NCBI GenBank assembly: GCA_036874045.1 | Contig: CM072336.1 | Span: forward strand, 20,907,501-20,971,500 | Direction: 5' to 3' | Length of the DNA: 64,000 nt | From: Cymodocea nodosa | Lineage: Eukaryota > Streptophyta > Magnoliopsida > Alismatales > Cymodoceaceae | Shown: one piece after another, positions 21,833-33,542 of the stretch | Layout: every line of letters begins with the position of its first letter | Position numbering within the stretch: the first letter of the stretch is position 1 | Notes under the pieces: model-generated | The model's input: only the letters and a program-made list of their open reading frames with translations | What the model was told of the DNA's origin: nothing | The model's database searches: none | Translations under genes and position numbers: made by a program

Positions 21833-23254
21833 AAAGTCCATTTCATCTTGACTATGATAAGTTTATAGTTTTACCTACTTTAGTTACTTTATAATAAAAA
21901 AACAAAATTACTTTATGTTTTCAATTTTTAGTTTAATATTCTAAAATAATTGAATCTATTTTTCCTTGAGTAAAGTTTTCAAATGATCTCTTAAGGAAAA
22001 GATTTTTGAATCTGATTATAAGTGTCAAACTATACTTTTTATATTTATGTATGAACTATCATGAGGATATTAACTAGAAAACACATGAAGAATATATTCA
22101 GTTTGTTAAGGAGAAGTTTTAATAGTTTGTTTAAAAGATAAAGTATTGAGGTTGCCCTTGTTATAATTGCTTTTATGTTTTGTTTAGTCTCTTGTGTCCT
22201 AATCTGAGTTGCTTTAGTTATTAAGTCTATTGGAGGATCTTGAACTCTAGTCACTTAAACCAATTGGTTTAGGATGTGTTGACTAAAAGTTTGTTATATA
22301 AGTAATTGAGATTAATGATTTCAAGGTAAAGCTTTTTGCTCATTCTCACTTACCATTAAGTAATCTATTAGCTTTCCCCTAAGCAAGGGTTTGTGATCAT
22401 GTCAAAAAATAGTATTATGGGAGATAATCTTAAATAAAAATAAATAAATAAAAAGTGGGTAATGTACTAAAACTTAATTAATTTGTAGGTGTTAAGATAA
22501 TTCTATAATAGACTACATATATAATTTGTGTGGATTTTAGTTTTCATCTTTTAATTACACATAAAGTATGGTACTTATTTTCTTATAAGTTTGATACTTG
22601 TTTAAAGGAATTCTTAATTAGCCCAAAGGAGCATCGTTATGAATTTTACTTAACAGATAAATAGGTTACAAGTTATTTCAAGTTATCTATTTTCTTACTA
22701 TTTTTATTAAGAAAAAATACAAAAATTATGTTTTATTAATTTGGCGTACTTTATTTTTCAAGTTTTTGGGCTTGGCAACCCTTTGAAGCCAATCATGGTG
22801 TTAATTTCTTATATCTTTTATGATGTATTAATGTAGGGGGAGAGTTCATTTAATTACAATTTATGTTAGTTTGAACTTCTGGTATTTCTGCTCGCATTTA
22901 TGAGCTCATCTAATAACTTTTTGAGTTTTTCGTATAGTTATAGACATAATTGCTTAAAAAAACTTGTACAATTATCATAAGTTTTCAAGTTTCATGATAT
23001 ATCTTTAAAATAGCTTTTAGTAAAAGACGTAAGGTTATAATAAATCTTCATATTTCGTTGGTTGAAAACTCATATAGTTAGGATAACCCTTCAAGATTTT
23101 GTGTACTCTATTGATGATTTCAGATTTTCTTTATTCATGAGCTTAAGGTCAAATTCGAATACTTGATTAAAACTCATAGAGTTATCCTTTTAAATTTGTC
23201 AACTATTCATTTTTCTATCATCATAACCCCACCTTCTTAATCACAATTCTACTA
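21833..23254 (+). other. Element A spacer between pol and third ORF; internal polypurine tract
   Basis: No coding sequence supported. At 22,833-22,844 there is GTAGGGGGAGAG, matching the internal polypurine tract of element B in position and sequence. The rest is AT-rich. Confidence 0.6.
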
Positions 23255-24059
23255 AGTTCTTGATTTCCAAGTGTTGTAAAAGCTTGCAAGAATGTTTGGA
23301 CATAGATGTGGAAGAAGAAGACTTACTAAAGCTCAAAAGAGTTGGAACTACAAGAAATAAAAAGATAGATTCAAGACTACTATGCATGGTACACATTTCC
23401 AACTCATGCACTAGAAAATGTATGAAAAACTATAAAGGATGAATGCAACTTTTGTTGGAAATATATTAGAAATATTGTAGAAACAAATTTTAGAGCAAAG
23501 CAAATAGAATTGTCATGTTTAAAACTTTGAATAAGAAATTTGCAACCAAATGCAGATGTTGCTAGTAGTTTTGGTACAATTTCGCAAAAGTAAAAATGCA
23601 ACAAGTTAAGAATTATGGAAAGAAGTGGAATACGTTGATTGCTAAAGCAAACTCTCAACTTCAAGATTTCATTTTCCTTTAGAGGCATTGGATGAAGTCA
23701 AAATACATGTGACTTGTGAGAAGATTGCAATATAGAAAATGAGCTTACAAAGTAAAGGTGAAAAATTATTTCAATTAAAAATGTTTGAAGTAGATGCATT
23801 AGAATAGTATTCCAGAATGCTACAAAAAAGAAAAGATGATGAAGGACCATCTAAGCCTCAAGTGCTGCTCACAAGAAAAATAAAAGAAACACAAGAGCCA
23901 CCACCACTTGAAGAGTAATTGCATAACTTATAGCTATAAAAGAAGAAGAATTGAAAATATAGGGTTGACTATAGGAGAACAAAGAATTTTACAGTAAAGA
24001 GAACAATTGTTAAGAAATGGAAAATTGTTTTCTATTACCATTGTTGGAGAAAAGATTAT

Positions 24060-24994
24060 GGGGGTGTTAGTGGCATTGGAAAGTACAAGAAAGAAAATTC
24101 AAGAAAATCTGGAAAATGAGAGAAATGGAAACCTAGAGAAAGTTTAGGAAATTCAGAAAATTTGAAGGTGTTAGTGTACATTTAGAAAGTTCAGGAAAGA
24201 TTAAGAAATTCCAAAAATTTGAAGGTGTTAGTGCATGTTTAGAAATTCATTTCTATCTCAAGAAATTCTTGTATATCTCTTAATTATTGATAAATGACAT
24301 ATGAATATTTAATAATATAATTATATAACATGTCAATTGATTAATGTAATAAATTTATTAATTACTTAAATTATTTAATTAAATAATTACTTAACTAATT
24401 AATTAAAGATAATTATATTACATTATTATCATACATAAATATAAAATTCTAATTTTATAAAATTTTAACTTTACAGAATTTTTATGTACACAAACAGATT
24501 TCTCTATTATTGATTGTTGGGTAATTTCATTTATTTTTGTGTGGGTGAGGGTAAGCGAGGGTGGGCAAGAGTAGGCGAGGGTAGGTGAGGGCGAGTGAGA
24601 GTGAGTGAGGGTAGTCGATGTGTGCACGAGCAAGAGCAATCGTGTGTAGCAGGTGAAGGTGAGGGTGAGAGCAAAAGAGGGCGACTGAGGGTGAGTGAGG
24701 GTGAGATCAAGAGAGGGTAGGCGAGAGCGAGCGAGGGTGGTCGAGGGCATGCGAGGCTAGGCGAGGGTGGTCGTGTGTGCATGAGTGAGAGCAACCGTGT
24801 GTAGTAGGAAAAATTCTAGAGTTTTCTCACCTTAGAGGTGAGAAATTTTTTTAAAAGAGTTGGAAACCTGGGGAATTACATTCTCGTAATTCCCTAGGTT
24901 TCCCACAGTCACCTAACACAAGAATAAAAAAAAATTTCCTTAACTTTCCTTTTCCCCTACTTTCTTCCATTTTTAGACCTGCACTAACCCCCCC
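24060..24994. mobile_element. Element G: non-autonomous TIR transposon (about 935 bp)
   Basis: The left end GGGGGTGTTAGTG and right end CACTAACCCCCCC are inverted repeats with one mismatch, flanked by TAT on each side (24,057-24,059 and 24,995-24,997). The terminal word GGTGTTAGTG recurs inside near 24,168 and 24,226. It lacks any transposase. The ends resemble those of the Harbinger elements at 57,058 and 61,574 (TTAGTG... followed by GGAAAG words), so a PIF/Harbinger-derived MITE is likely, although TAT is not the usual TWA target. It sits in element A's third ORF. Confidence 0.7.
24539..24800 (+). repeat. G-rich purine minisatellite inside element G
   Basis: Degenerate tandem repeats of GTGAGGGTGAGC-type units, strongly strand-asymmetric: G and A on the plus strand, few C. 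Closely spaced GGG runs could form G-quadruplexes. Open readings here are repetitive Pro/Ser/Leu translations of the repeat, not genes. Confidence 0.8.
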
Positions 24995-27179
24995 TATAGA
25001 TGGGATACCAACAAATCTAACACATCTTAGTTTAAAAGATTATACACTAAGGTATTGTGTCACTCTCACATATAATGTGTTTTTCACAATGACGGAAAAC
25101 TTTCCAAGTCCATTTGCACATACTACAAATGTTTTTGAAAGTCAGGAACCAAATTTTGAAGAAACAAATAATACTTATCAAAATGAAGATCAATATGGAG
25201 ATGATACTTTCTATACAAATGACATGTTTGTTGATGAAGGGATAGAGTCAATAAATTTTGATGATATAGCATTTGAATCAATAAGCCTTGAAGTTATAAC
25301 TTTTGATGACAAATGTACTACAATCATTTCATATAGAGTATATCAAGATAACACTCCAATCATCTATCATTTACAAATATTTATCAATTACAGGATGAAA
25401 TTACTAAAATTTGTTTGCGTCTATTTAATTTTTATCTATGAAAGATAATAATCAATTTTTCAAATTGACTATCACACACCTAATGTCTTGATGGAGGATC
25501 ACATTGAACAAACTGCATATGTTCCAAGATAGTTACCCTTTGCAAACATAGATTTTTAGTAATTATTTCTAAAGAACCAAAAAGAACAAGTAAGTATCAT
25601 GCTACATTTATTGAAGATCAAATTACTTATTTTAATGATCATGAAAATTTTGTTGATGAACAAGTAAATGTTGCTGAAATTGTTGAGTTTTATGTTGATC
25701 GTTTTAATGCTGCTGAAATTTCCAATGACATTTTTGAAAATGTTGCTAGTACTTCTAGTGAAAATGTTGAAAATATTGAAGATGTTATGAATACTACTAC
25801 TGAAAATGAAAATCTAGACACTATTGCTATTACAAAAATTTTACATCTGAATCAAGACATAAATGACTCAACATTACTAAGGCTTATAAATTTTGATGAT
25901 ATAAATTGAATATTTTGTATTCAAGAACTATAAAATTTCAAGAAATAGAGAAAATTATGAACATGTTTGAATTTCAAGGTTTATTACAAATGGTTCCTAG
26001 TTTACCTAGTCATTATATCAATTTAGAAGATGTATATACCTTTTATGCCAATCTTATAGTGATCAATGTAGTGCCCATGACCAATATAAAAGAAGATGAC
26101 ATCTTATTGACCCTAGAATTAATTTTTCAAGCATTAAGACTTAGAAATGAAGGGGTTAGATTATCTAAAAGAAGACATGTTTATCAGTTAGGATAAGATG
26201 TATAACAACTTGCTCATGATCTACATATACACAATGAATAAAGAATGTTGAATGATTTGAATGGCCAAGCAAAATTTATTACCAAAATTCCACTTGTAAT
26301 TTTTCAATGTTTCAGCCATAGTGCAGAAGTGGGTGGATGCTATCTTTATTCAACTTATGCTATACTTAATAGGATACAAGTCAACTGGTATGACATTTTT
26401 ATCTATCACCTATTAAATTTATAGAGAAAATTATTTTATGGTGATGCTATATTGAAAATTGTGGCAAGCCAAATTGATTTATTACCCTAGTCACAAAAGA
26501 GGATTAAGTCGTGGTCATTTTCAATAAAAGATCTACTAAAGTATTACGAAAATGGTCTTCCAAACTAGCAATAGTCACAACAACATCAATAATAGCTACC
26601 GCAACAACAACAACAATCACAAGCATCAAGTTCACAACCATGGCAATACCAAGAATCTTTTGATTTACATCTTGAAATTATTGACAAAATTAACAAAATT
26701 AGCATAGAAATTGCCTAAAAACTCTTAGAAACTCTATTGGATGTTACCAAATGTGTAAGGGATTAATTGATTATGTGGTGTCAATTCTGCCTTATTCATC
26801 TTATTTAATGTTATCATGATTTCTAGATTGTATAGAATGCTTGTATTTAACACTTTATGTCTAATGCATGATATATTTGTGTAATCAATGTTTTCTATTT
26901 TAATTTTTCATAGGTTCAACCCTTATAGGTCAATTACTTCACATATGCTCTCTCATAGATCTAAATGTCTCACAATCTTTTAATCTCTCACAGGTTTTAT
27001 TATTTCACAAGCTTTTTGCTTGATGATAAAAAGGCAGAGATATGAATTAAATTGAATATCCTTTGAGTAGGAGATAGACTTTAGGGAGATATAAGGTTTA
27101 CAAGGGAGGTATGATATGATTCTTAACTTACAAAAAAACATAATTTTTATATTTAGATTCATTAGGTTTTGTCATCATC

Positions 27180-27192
27180 AAAAAGGATGAAA
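27180..27192 (+). other. Element A polypurine tract
   Basis: AAAAAGGATGAAA immediately before the 3' LTR start TGTTAGGATTTTGG. Same placement as in element B. Confidence 0.7.
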
Positions 27193-27193
27193 T

Positions 27194-28502
27194 TGTTAGG
27201 ATTTTGGTTTTGATGATGAATATTTTGTCTTAAAATGAAAATGAATCTAAGTTTTTCTAACTTTAAGACTAGCCTTAGTTGTCTAGTTATTAAGGTTGTT
27301 CTATGAAAAGTCAAGTAGTTAGAAGTTAACATGTTCTAAAAAGTTGTATAGTTATAACTTAACAGTTTGACAAAGTTGAAGAGTTATGTTTAAAAACTCA
27401 TATAGTTATGGTTTTATGCATGTGTATTTTTAAACAACTTAAGTTCTTTACATATTTTCATATACTATTTTTAAAGTTATTGAAGAGTTAAGATGATTGT
27501 TCGAGTTTTTCATATGGTTATTTGATAACTATTTGAGTTTTGTAAGACTAACATTTTAAGTTAAGTTTTATAGATCACGTGCTTTGTAGGTAAAAACTCA
27601 AAGAATTATAAGACAAGTATTCAAGTTTTTATAAGACTTGTAAGTATAACTATTCAATAAAGACAGAAAGTTAAGGCAAATACTTCAATTCTCTAGAAGA
27701 TTATTCTCGATGAATCTACATAGGAGATTGTGAGAAAGTGATGAACATGTGAAAATGGAAAAGTGCAGAGCATGGACAGAAGAATATGAGAACATGGAAA
27801 GATGTACATAATGAATGAACATGTATCTCAATTTTGAAGGCTATAAATAGAGGACTCCAAATACTAATGAAGACTAAGGGACCTCTCTCTCACTCTTAAG
27901 GTTCACATTACAATGACACTCATACATTTAGACTAGCTTATTTCTCTCAATGCTTAATAGAAGTACTTCATCAAGAAATCCCTCCTATTATTTTTCATGG
28001 GTAGAAAAACATATTAGAAATGCTTTAGGGAAAGAGCTTTCACATAGATCATTTACATACATCTATTCGATAAACAAATTTACATAGATAGAGTGATATT
28101 CCAGTTAGTCTAGTGATCATAAATTCTAAAAAGAAATGTCATAATGCTTACAGAGTTCAATATTACCAAAAGAGCAAAAAGTCAAGAAGGAATTAGTGTC
28201 AAAAAAGTTCAAAGCATCTTGATAGAAAGATTCCAACTAAAGAAAAATTGTGGTAATCATGTACTTTATTGAAAATCGAAAGTGTAAGCTATTTATTTGC
28301 AAGCTTTGAAGAAGGGTAATAGTCTTATCTGAATTTTATCATTTGTGCTTGGGTTGTAAGAAAAAGTTTATGCTTAATATGAAATAAGTTTTGAAAAAGA
28401 ATTTCACTATGTTAATGTCTTTGTTTTAAGCTTAAATTCTCAAAATGATCTAAATTCACAATTCACAATTCACCCTACTTCTTATGAAATCATTCCAATC
28501 TT
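27194..28502 (+). repeat. Element A 3' LTR
   Basis: Starts TGTTAGGATTTTGGTTTTG right after the polypurine tract and has Sirevirus-LTR character: repeated ATAGTTAT and AACTATT words, and a tail with AATTCACCCTACTTC as in the C and D LTR ends. The end near 28,502 reads CCAATCTTG, not the expected CTTAACA, so the last bases are altered. Minus-strand copia coding of element F begins directly to the right. The 5' LTR is outside the window, so the target duplication cannot be checked. Confidence 0.75.
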
Positions 28503-29008
28503 GTTAGAATTGATATTAGTACACCAAATTCCTTTCAAGTTGACCACTTACAACTCTTTCCTATACAAAATGATAATCCACTTCTATGTGTTTAGTCCTA
28601 GCATGAAAAATAAGGTTATATGTAAGAGCTATTGCAGATTGATTATCACAATATATGGTTGGAACATTAAATATGGGTATATTCAATTCCCTAAATAAAG
28701 ATGAGAGCCAACACAACTCTCCTAAGGTACTAGGCAAACATCTATACTCAACTTTAGTAGATGAAGTGGAAACAATGGTCAGCTTCTTAGCATACTGGGA
28801 TATTGGATTTATACCTAAGAAAACACAAAGCCCACCATAAGAGCTTCTATCATTTGGGTTACTTACATAGTTAGCATCACAAAACATCAAACTTTCCAAC
28901 AATAAAAGCATTTAATTCAAATGATCTAGTAGTGAACATTAAACTTTCTTTAATAGTTCCTTTCAAGTAACATAGAATTATTTTTACTATAGAATGATGA
29001 ATAGTAGT
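28503..29008 (-). pseudogene. Element F: copia RNase H region
   Basis: Minus-strand reading has FCDANYVSNPNDRSSYGG, VEYRCLPSTLGELCWL, CDNQSAIAL and HTKHIEVDYHFV-like motifs typical of copia RNase H. The C-terminal residues (QLADVLTK region) are missing because the sequence switches to element A's LTR near 28,502. Upstream on the element strand it is interrupted at 29,009-29,013 by solo LTR E2 and continues at 31,219. Confidence 0.85.
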
Positions 29009-29013
29009 AGGGG

Positions 29014-31218
29014 TGTTTGGGTTTTCCCAGCACTACACTAGAAAAACTTGGATTTGTTACTTCTGTTTTACTTAATTAATTTATCTTTATGCCTATTCTT
29101 TCTTTTAGAAGTAAACAAACAACCTTTAATACAATTTAGATATTAATTCCAATTTGTACTTTAACTGCAAGTGCACAATGTTTATTGTATCAATGTGCAA
29201 GTACAGGTCAATCCCATAGGGAATTGTTGACGAATTTGAGAACTGTTCGTTTGTTAACAATCAAATTTATATATTCAATAAGCTCTCCATTGACTTACAG
29301 TTAACTCAACGAACTAAGTTCGTTGAGTTATGGCTAACTCAACGGACTAACCTCGTGGACTTAAGTTAACTCCACAAGCCTGACTTTTCTTTTTAATACT
29401 GCTATTTACAGAGGAATTCGGCCAACCATTGGGCGATTCCAATGATTGTAGATAACATCAATTAAACTCTTTAATGCTAGTTAACATTGGATTTATCATT
29501 AAGCAATACTAACATTCAGATAATTCAAATAGTAACCATTAAAATTTTTAAGTCTTTTAAACGAACCAATTTCAGTAAACTGTAAAACTAAAATAAACAT
29601 AAAACAATCACAACACTAACAAAGATAACATTAATCACGATACAACACAAACAATACAACACTCAAATAGAACATACAAACATAAATAAATTGTTTTTGG
29701 TATTTTTGTTTTAATATGAACATGGAAATGGGCGACAGGTGAAATGTAAAGTAATCTCACTTGACAGTAAATACTTCCGACACTACTTGCAATGCGATTA
29801 CACCACTGAAAATTAAACCACTTATAATTTTGTCTCCTCTCCCTATAGAATCGCGAGTCCAGAATTGCAAGATGATCTCCTCTTCAGCATACAGGCATTA
29901 ACCCGAAGCCAAGGCTAAAAGCTTTACGATCTCCTGAAATATGAGTCGGCGCTTGGTGAAAATAGCTTCCCTTCCCGCGACGCGATCACTCCTCACAATG
30001 GTTGTCAGGCAATGTGTTTGGCTCGGAATCAACCCGACATCAAGCAAGTATCCTCACAGACCTCCGATGGTTGGTGATTATGGTGGTGATGATGGTGATG
30101 ATGATGGTTGGTGTGGTACTTCAGAGAATTGCGACGCTCATCCTCCTCTGCACACACTGTCCGCCCATCAATCACACCTCTTCTTTTTTTCTTCTTTTCT
30201 TTTATATTTCTTCAGTAGTAACTGCTTCTACTTGAATGGTCGGTTGGATTTCCTTCATTCGTATCAATGGCGATGATTTCTTTTCCCTACGCGATTGAAT
30301 TCCTGCGTGATACGTGCAAACGTGGTTTTTCTCTTTCAACTGTCTATTCCTGCAACCGCTACAGTGGTATATTAGAAAATATATAGTCTGTGGAGTTACA
30401 GATAACTCAACGGACTTTCTTCGTTGATTTAACTATAAAACACGTGCATAAATTTAACTATCTGATGCTTAGGTGCATTTCAGATACTTATAAACTTAAC
30501 TATCCGATGCTCAGGTGCATTTCGGATACTTACAAATAACTCACCGATATGTAACTTAAGTAAATCTACCAGATCTCGACACGTGTCAGCAGCAGTTTAA
30601 TCATAAAATAACATTTCGAAGAGTTACAGGTATAACTATCCGATGCTTAGATGCATTTCAGATAGTTACAGCTAACTCACCGAAAATCCACTTAAGTCAA
30701 TTTCCTAGAATATGACACGTGTCCACAGCTATTTTATAAATAAAAAGAGATTTTGGAGAGTTACAGGGATAACTATCCGATGTCCAGCTGCAATTTCGGA
30801 TAGTTATAGATAACTCACCGAAAGTTCACTTAAGTCATTCATTATGGTTTTGACACGTGTACTTCTGGAAATAATAAAATATTCTCTCAAAACATAACTG
30901 TTCAGCAATTTAAACATAACTATCTGATACATATTCGGTCTATTAAACATAACTGTCCGAATTTGTTCGGTATGTTAAACATAACTGTCCGAAATATCAA
31001 AAAATTCGGATACTTAAGAATTTCACAGCCTACAACTTACCGACAGTTCATAAATGTACTAAATTAACATTAATTCCTCCAAATTAAGCAAATTCTTCAA
31101 TTAAAGCATATAACAGTGCAATTATAACATAATGGCTTAATTCTTATATGATAAGCTAAATATTATGTGATTAACCATCATTTAACCGTTAATAATATGC
31201 ACTTTTTCATTCTAAACA
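29014..31218. mobile_element. Solo LTR E2 (2,205 bp) inside element F
   Basis: Starts TGTTTGGG, ends CTAAACA, with 5-bp target duplication AGGGG at 29,009-29,013 and 31,219-31,223. Same family as E1 but about 370 bp longer. The extra length lies largely in an array at about 30,430-30,990 of GGATAGTTA/TAACTATCCGATG units with CACTTAAGT and ACACGTGT words. An Asp/His-rich open reading at 29,941-30,276 includes a GGTGATGATG repeat and is not supported as a gene. Confidence 0.9.
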
Positions 31219-31223
31219 AGGGG

Positions 31224-32583
31224 CTTGAAGAAATTGGTACACTTGATTAATACTAAAGGAAATATCAGGTCTAGATAAAGTAACATATTGTAAGGCTCCA
31301 ACAATTCTTCTTTATTCAGTTAGATCCTTTAATAGAGTAGCATCATTTTTATCTAGTTTTAATAAATTGGTAGGAGATTTGATAGGTTGACAGTTATCTA
31401 AGTTGGTTTATTAAAGAATTTGATGTATGTAATGGCTTTGATTTAAATAAAGTTTTCTATGACCATAACTAATAGAAATTCCTAAGAAATATAACAATTT
31501 CCCTAGATCTTTTAACATAAATTCTTTACTTAATGTGGTAACAATTTTCTTGGATAAAATTGTCATTTGAACCAGTGATAATAATGTCATCAACATATAA
31601 CAAAATATAAATAGAAATGTTGTTTTGTATAAAAACAAGTAATGATGGATCACATAATGAAGTAATGAAACCAAGTTTGTGAAGAATAGATGAAAATTTT
31701 TCATACTAAGTTCAAGGAGCTTGAGCAAACCATAAATGGCCTTATTCATTTTACAAACATAGTTAGGATGTTCTTTATTAATATAACTAGGTGGTTGATT
31801 CATATACATAGTTTCTCTAAGTTCACCATGAAGAAAGGTACTTTCTACATCAAATTGCCTAAGATTCCAACCTTTATTTATAGCAACAACAAGTATAGTC
31901 CTTAAGAGTAGTATGTTTAAGAACAAGACTGAAAATCTCAAACATGTCAATTCCAGGTTTTTGCAAAAAACCTTTTGCAACTAATCTAACTTTATGTCTA
32001 GAGATAGTTCCATTAGGATTTTTTTAAAATTTATACACCCATTTACAATCCATAACATTCATATTGGAATTATACAGGACAAGGGACCAAGTATTCTGTT
32101 TATTGAGAGCATTTATTTCATTGTTCATAGCATTTTTCCATTTTGGACTTTTACTTGCCTAATTATAAGTATTAGGTTCAGTTAAACCATAAGCATGAGA
32201 AGTTAAACAAAATTTTGAATTAAATGCTCTCTTCTTAAAGATGCTCAATTTAGATCTAGTTTGCATGTGATGATTATTATTAGTAGGAATGTAAACAGTA
32301 GTACTAGAAGAATTATCAATACTAGAATCATCCACATGCTCAACATGATTATTCTCAACTTTAGTACTTTTATTAACAAGATGTTTAGGTAACATCCTTG
32401 GCTATGACCATCAGAACCACTAACATTTTCTTGGTCATTATTTTTTTCTATACAATAATCCTATCGCTCAACAGAACTATCATCAAACATTGAATTTATA
32501 ATAAGAGTATTCTCACCTTGATTGTTGAGAAAGTCAAGTTGATTATACAATTCTTTGTTTTTGACAAATCCTAGAGTTTGAAT
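31224..32583 (-). pseudogene. Element F: copia reverse transcriptase region
   Basis: Minus-strand translation gives QFDVESTFLHGEL, YVCKMNKAIYGLL, a LLYFLGISISY segment and, before it, a degenerate active-site stretch; the upstream linker holds MQTRSK. It is broken by stops and frameshifts. Together with 32,584-34,830 it forms the body of F, read right to left. Confidence 0.85.
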
Positions 32584-33542
32584 CTAGATATTACAATCTA
32601 AATTTTGATGCTTGTTCCTATTTTGTTCATTCATGATACTGCTATATGGAAATATTTCATCAAAGAAAAGAAATATTTCATCAAAGAAAACATGTCTAGA
32701 TATATACATTTTCTTATTTACAAGATCATAACACTTATACCCTTTGTTTTTATTGCTATATCTAAGGAAGATACTTTCAACATATATACTTTCTAGCTTA
32801 TTTTTACAATAAGGTCTTAACCAAGGATAACAAAGACAACCAAAAGAATGAAGATGACTATAATTAGATTTAGTTTTAAATAACAGTTCAAAGGGAGTAC
32901 ATTTATTTTTGGAATTTACACAACTTTCAATTGACATTTTGTTAATCAAATAAACAATAGTATAGAAAGCTTCAAGCCAAAAGTTTTCAAGCAAACCAGA
33001 AAAGTCTAATAAAGCTAAACCAATTTCAATAATATAGTAGTATTTTTGTTCAATAACTTCATTTTGTTTTAAAGTACAAGGACATGAAATTTGATATTGT
33101 ATACCATTATTTTTTAAATAACTAGTAAATTCAAAGGACGTGAACTCACCGCTATTAGATCTAAAACTTTTTAACTTTTTATCAAATAAATTTTCAATTA
33201 AAAGCTTAAATTGAACGAAAGTACTAAAAACTTCAAATTTGTAATTTAAAGGGAATATCCAAGTATATGAACTAAAATCATCAATAAAAGAAATGTAATA
33301 TCTAAAACTAGTTATTGAATTACATGGGTAGACCCCAATACATCACAATGAATTAGTTCTAAAATGTCACTAGTACAAGACTTAGAAATAGGAAACGGAA
33401 GTTTATGAATTTTACATTTATTATAAGAAATAGGAAACGGAAGTTTATGAATTTTACATTTATTATGAGAAGTACAGAAAGCATTTCTAGTGCTAGAACT
33501 ATCAGAAATTTTATTTTGAGAATCAAAGGAGAGATGACTCAA
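32584..33542 (-). pseudogene. Element F: copia integrase region
   Basis: Minus-strand translation shows HCDVLGS near the first integrase Asp, then LENFWLEAFYTIVYLINKM, TPFELLF and HSFGCLCYPWLRPY, which are standard copia integrase features. A segment encoding NKCKIHKLPFPIS occurs twice in tandem and in frame (about 33,383-33,466), and FFDEIF is also duplicated (about 32,660-32,692). Stops separate the open parts. Confidence 0.85.

Larger units (their letters stand above)
23255..26765 (+). pseudogene. Element A third ORF with Transposase_32-like domain and polyQ, interrupted by element G
   Basis: Homologous in its second half to the third ORF of element B. The conserved block (about 25,940-26,560) has MFEFQG, FYANL, LTLELIFQALRLRNEG, then AILNRIQVNWYD and KLFYGDA, each with a counterpart in B. 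It is followed by a Gln-rich stretch (26,585-26,640) and a helix with EIIDKINKI. The first half (23,255-25,900) is poorly conserved and Asn/Glu/Asp-rich (open at 25,077-25,448). It is cut by the TIR element G at 24,060-24,994 and by many stops. I infer a shared, once-functional accessory protein of this retrotransposon family. Cellular role unknown. Confidence 0.62.

Noticed and set aside
24418-24794. Two overlapping Pro/Ser/Leu-rich minus-strand proteins
   Set aside because: Translations of the GTGAGGG minisatellite inside element G.
25077-25448. 123-residue plus-strand ORF as an independent gene
   Set aside because: It is an open part of element A's third ORF, in its low-complexity half.
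29941-30276. 111-residue plus-strand ORF with Asp-rich repeat
   Set aside because: Wholly inside solo LTR E2; codes a GGTGATGATG repeat and has no counterpart frame in E1.
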